From: Lachnospiraceae bacterium
Lineage (GTDB): Bacteria; Bacillota_A; Clostridia; Lachnospirales; Lachnospiraceae
NCBI GenBank assembly: GCA_021770615.1
Contig: JAETQR010000048.1
Location: forward strand, 1-23,742
Length of the DNA: 23,742 nucleotides
Direction: 5' to 3'
Below the pieces are notes generated by a model. It had not been told where the DNA came from. It saw only the letters and a list, made by a program, of their open reading frames with translations, and ran no database searches. Positions 22,611 to 23,742 of this stretch are shown in pieces; the first letter of the stretch is position 1; every line of letters begins with the position of its first letter. The position numbers and the translations under genes are program-made.

Positions 22611-23039
22611 TTTTGACTGACAGAATCATTTTACCACAGGGCAGGATTTTTAGTACCTGCTTATTTGCCATGCAATAAAACAAAAACCCTGCTCGGCAAA
22701 TGGCGTTATCCAAACCGTTTGCTCTAGAATTCATTCCCGAATGGCACTTTCTTCCTCCGTTCAGACTGTCTGTTCGATTTTTATAGCTTTTAACTAATTG
22801 ACATTGACAGTGAACAGTAACTCTGTGTACAGAATTGCGGAAATTCAAGTGTGCAGGATCTTTTATTTTACAAATTGATATGATATAATATAAAAAACAG
22901 TGGGTATCAGCACAAAAAATAGATACATTATATAAAAATAAAATTTGTTTGATGTAATCAAAATATATTTTGAAGAATATGAAATTATCCGGAAAGTTAT
23001 TATTATGGGAAATTTAACAATTGTACAAGGAGGGAGTTT
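22611..23039. other. Intergenic stretch between the IS remnant and the LRR gene
   Basis: No coding region is supported. It contains GCAGG/CCTGC (22641-22645 with 22656-22660) and ATTTGCC/GGCAAAT (22663-22669 with 22695-22701) hairpins, then an AT-rich block with the promoter of the downstream gene. A second CCTGC at 22688-22692 could compete for the first arm. Confidence 0.5.
22881..22889 (+). promoter_or_regulatory. Extended -10 promoter for the LRR protein gene
   Basis: TG-A-TATAAT is a full extended -10 element. No good -35 is seen at 17 bp (TTTTAT at 22861-22866), which is usual for extended -10 promoters. It predicts a 5' leader of roughly 145 nt before ATG 23040. Confidence 0.6.
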
Positions 23040-23742
23040 ATGAAAGTAATGAAAAAAGTAATATCAATGTTGCTTATTGTGGCGCTGGTTATTACAGCTT
23101 ATCCGATTTCTGCATTTGCTGTTACGGTAGATGCTGCGACAGAAAAAAAGCGGGAAACGACATTTTTGGCAGATGCATCGCAGGAGTCGGCGGTACAAGA
23201 ACCGGATGAAATATCGGGGCAGATAACAGAAACGGAACAGTCAGCGTCGGACTCAGAGCCGGCAGGATTTTCGGAAATGGAAGGATATCTGTTTGATGCA
23301 GCAACAGAGACAGTGGAAGAAATTGTTGAGGAGAATGAGGATTTAATATCAGTACAAAGTGATGCTGCAGATTTTACTTATACTGTTTTGAATGGAACAT
23401 TTTGTGAAATATCGGGGTATCAGGGAACGGAAACAGAGATTACGATTCCGTCAGAAATAAAAGGTTATATTGTACAGAGCATAGCGGACAATGCCTTTAA
23501 AGACAACAAGACCCTAGCCACAGTAGTATTTCCAGAAACGGTTGAGACAATGGGTAGTTATGTATTCTCGGGCTGTACCAGCCTCACGGATGTGGCATTC
23601 AACGGGGGGCTGGAAAAGGTAGGGAATTATACGTTCAATGGCTGCACTGCCCTGGAGAGGATCTCCCTGCCTGGGAGCATCCGGAGCATCGGAGAGCGTG
23701 CATTCAGCGGGTGTAGGGCATTGACGGATATCGCCATTCCGG
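23040..23742 (+). CDS. Secreted BspA-like leucine-rich-repeat (LRR_5) protein, N-terminal part
   Basis: Open to the window end; 234 codons visible. ATG 23040 follows AGGAGG (23028-23033) by 6 nt. A signal peptide is clear: MKVMKK, a hydrophobic core ISMLLIVALVITA, then YPISAFA with likely cleavage after AFA. Residues 30-115 form a low-complexity Glu/Ser/Ala-rich linker. From about residue 120 (YTVLNGTFCEISGY) BspA-type repeats begin, with consensus IAxxAFxxCxxLxxVxxPxxVxxIG; about three are visible (FSGCTSL, FNGCTAL, FSGCRAL). Such proteins sit on the cell surface and can mediate adhesion; ligand unknown. The repeat part is more GC-rich than the linker. Confidence 0.88.
   Translation, partial: MKVMKKVISMLLIVALVITAYPISAFAVTVDAATEKKRETTFLADASQESAVQEPDEISGQITETEQSASDSEPAGFSEMEGYLFDAATETVEEIVEENEDLISVQSDAADFTYTVLNGTFCEISGYQGTETEITIPSEIKGYIVQSIADNAFKDNKTLATVVFPETVETMGSYVFSGCTSLTDVAFNGGLEKVGNYTFNGCTALERISLPGSIRSIGERAFSGCRALTDIAIP

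Larger units (their letters stand above)
21555..22640 (+). mobile_element. Degenerate IS4-family insertion sequence (boundaries approximate)
   Basis: The element comprises the upstream hairpin, the broken transposase and a 3' tail with a small hairpin (22607-22627, TGATT...AATCA followed by TTTT). Exact ends were not established: GGGTTGACACAGA near 21556 looks like a possible left terminus, but no convincing matching right inverted repeat or target duplication was found. The right end may lie further right, before the promoter at 22881. Confidence 0.5.

Noticed and set aside
21555..23039. Precise terminal inverted repeats and target duplication of the IS
   Set aside because: A partial similarity of GTTGACACAGAA to the reverse of CTCTGTGTACA near 22822 was seen, but it is too short and imperfect to define the ends.

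Overview
The window looks like a chromosomal segment of a gut Firmicute of the Lachnospiraceae type (Ruminococcus/Mediterraneibacter/Blautia-like). The evidence is Gram-positive style Shine-Dalgarno sites, TTG starts, secreted GH2 and BspA-like proteins with dockerin, FIVAR and NPCBM-like modules, and strong local swings in base composition. This placement is inference, because no rRNA or housekeeping marker is present.

Region 1 (1-14,620) is an AT-rich defence island read entirely rightward. After a non-coding or relic stretch (1-410) with a large hairpin and a decayed minus-strand gene, a near-consensus promoter (TTGACA, 17 bp, TATAGT) sits between two copies of the palindrome TTGATT-N6-AATCAA. 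It drives a densely packed series. The order is an unusual adenine methylase fused to a single target-recognition domain (411-2132), a canonical type I set hsdM-hsdS-hsdR (2133-8324), a complete four-gene Qat anti-phage cassette qatABCD (8376-13006), and an AlbA_2/HATPase_c_4 protein of the kind often found beside type I systems (13036-14502). Genes abut or overlap within each block (1-2 bp gaps, ATGA overlap, TTGA overlap). No terminator is seen until the strong bidirectional hairpin at 14565-14614, so one long transcript is plausible.

Region 2 (14,640-21,500) is markedly GC-richer. It holds one giant secreted beta-galactosidase-type GH2 enzyme (14886-21437, 2183 aa). Both catalytic glutamates are in place, followed by two NPCBM-like modules, an internal dockerin-like pair, a cohesin-like domain, FIVAR helical repeats and a C-terminal dockerin. 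A 22-bp direct repeat (14501-14522 and 14640-14661) flanks the island's terminator exactly at the composition change.

Region 3 (21,540-23,742) holds a dead IS4-family element: its transposase lacks the middle of the catalytic domain and has an internal TAG. It is followed by an intergenic stretch with hairpins and a promoter, then the start of a secreted BspA-like leucine-rich-repeat protein cut off by the window end.

Functionally, the island stacks DNA-methylation-guided restriction with Qat. In Qat a KAP ATPase, a QueC-like enzyme that probably modifies QatB, and a TatD nuclease act together. The system most worth attention is the six-plus-gene assembly around the extra methylase-TRD fusion, with its twin palindromic operators and the Qat cassette lying between hsdR and its usual AlbA_2 companion.
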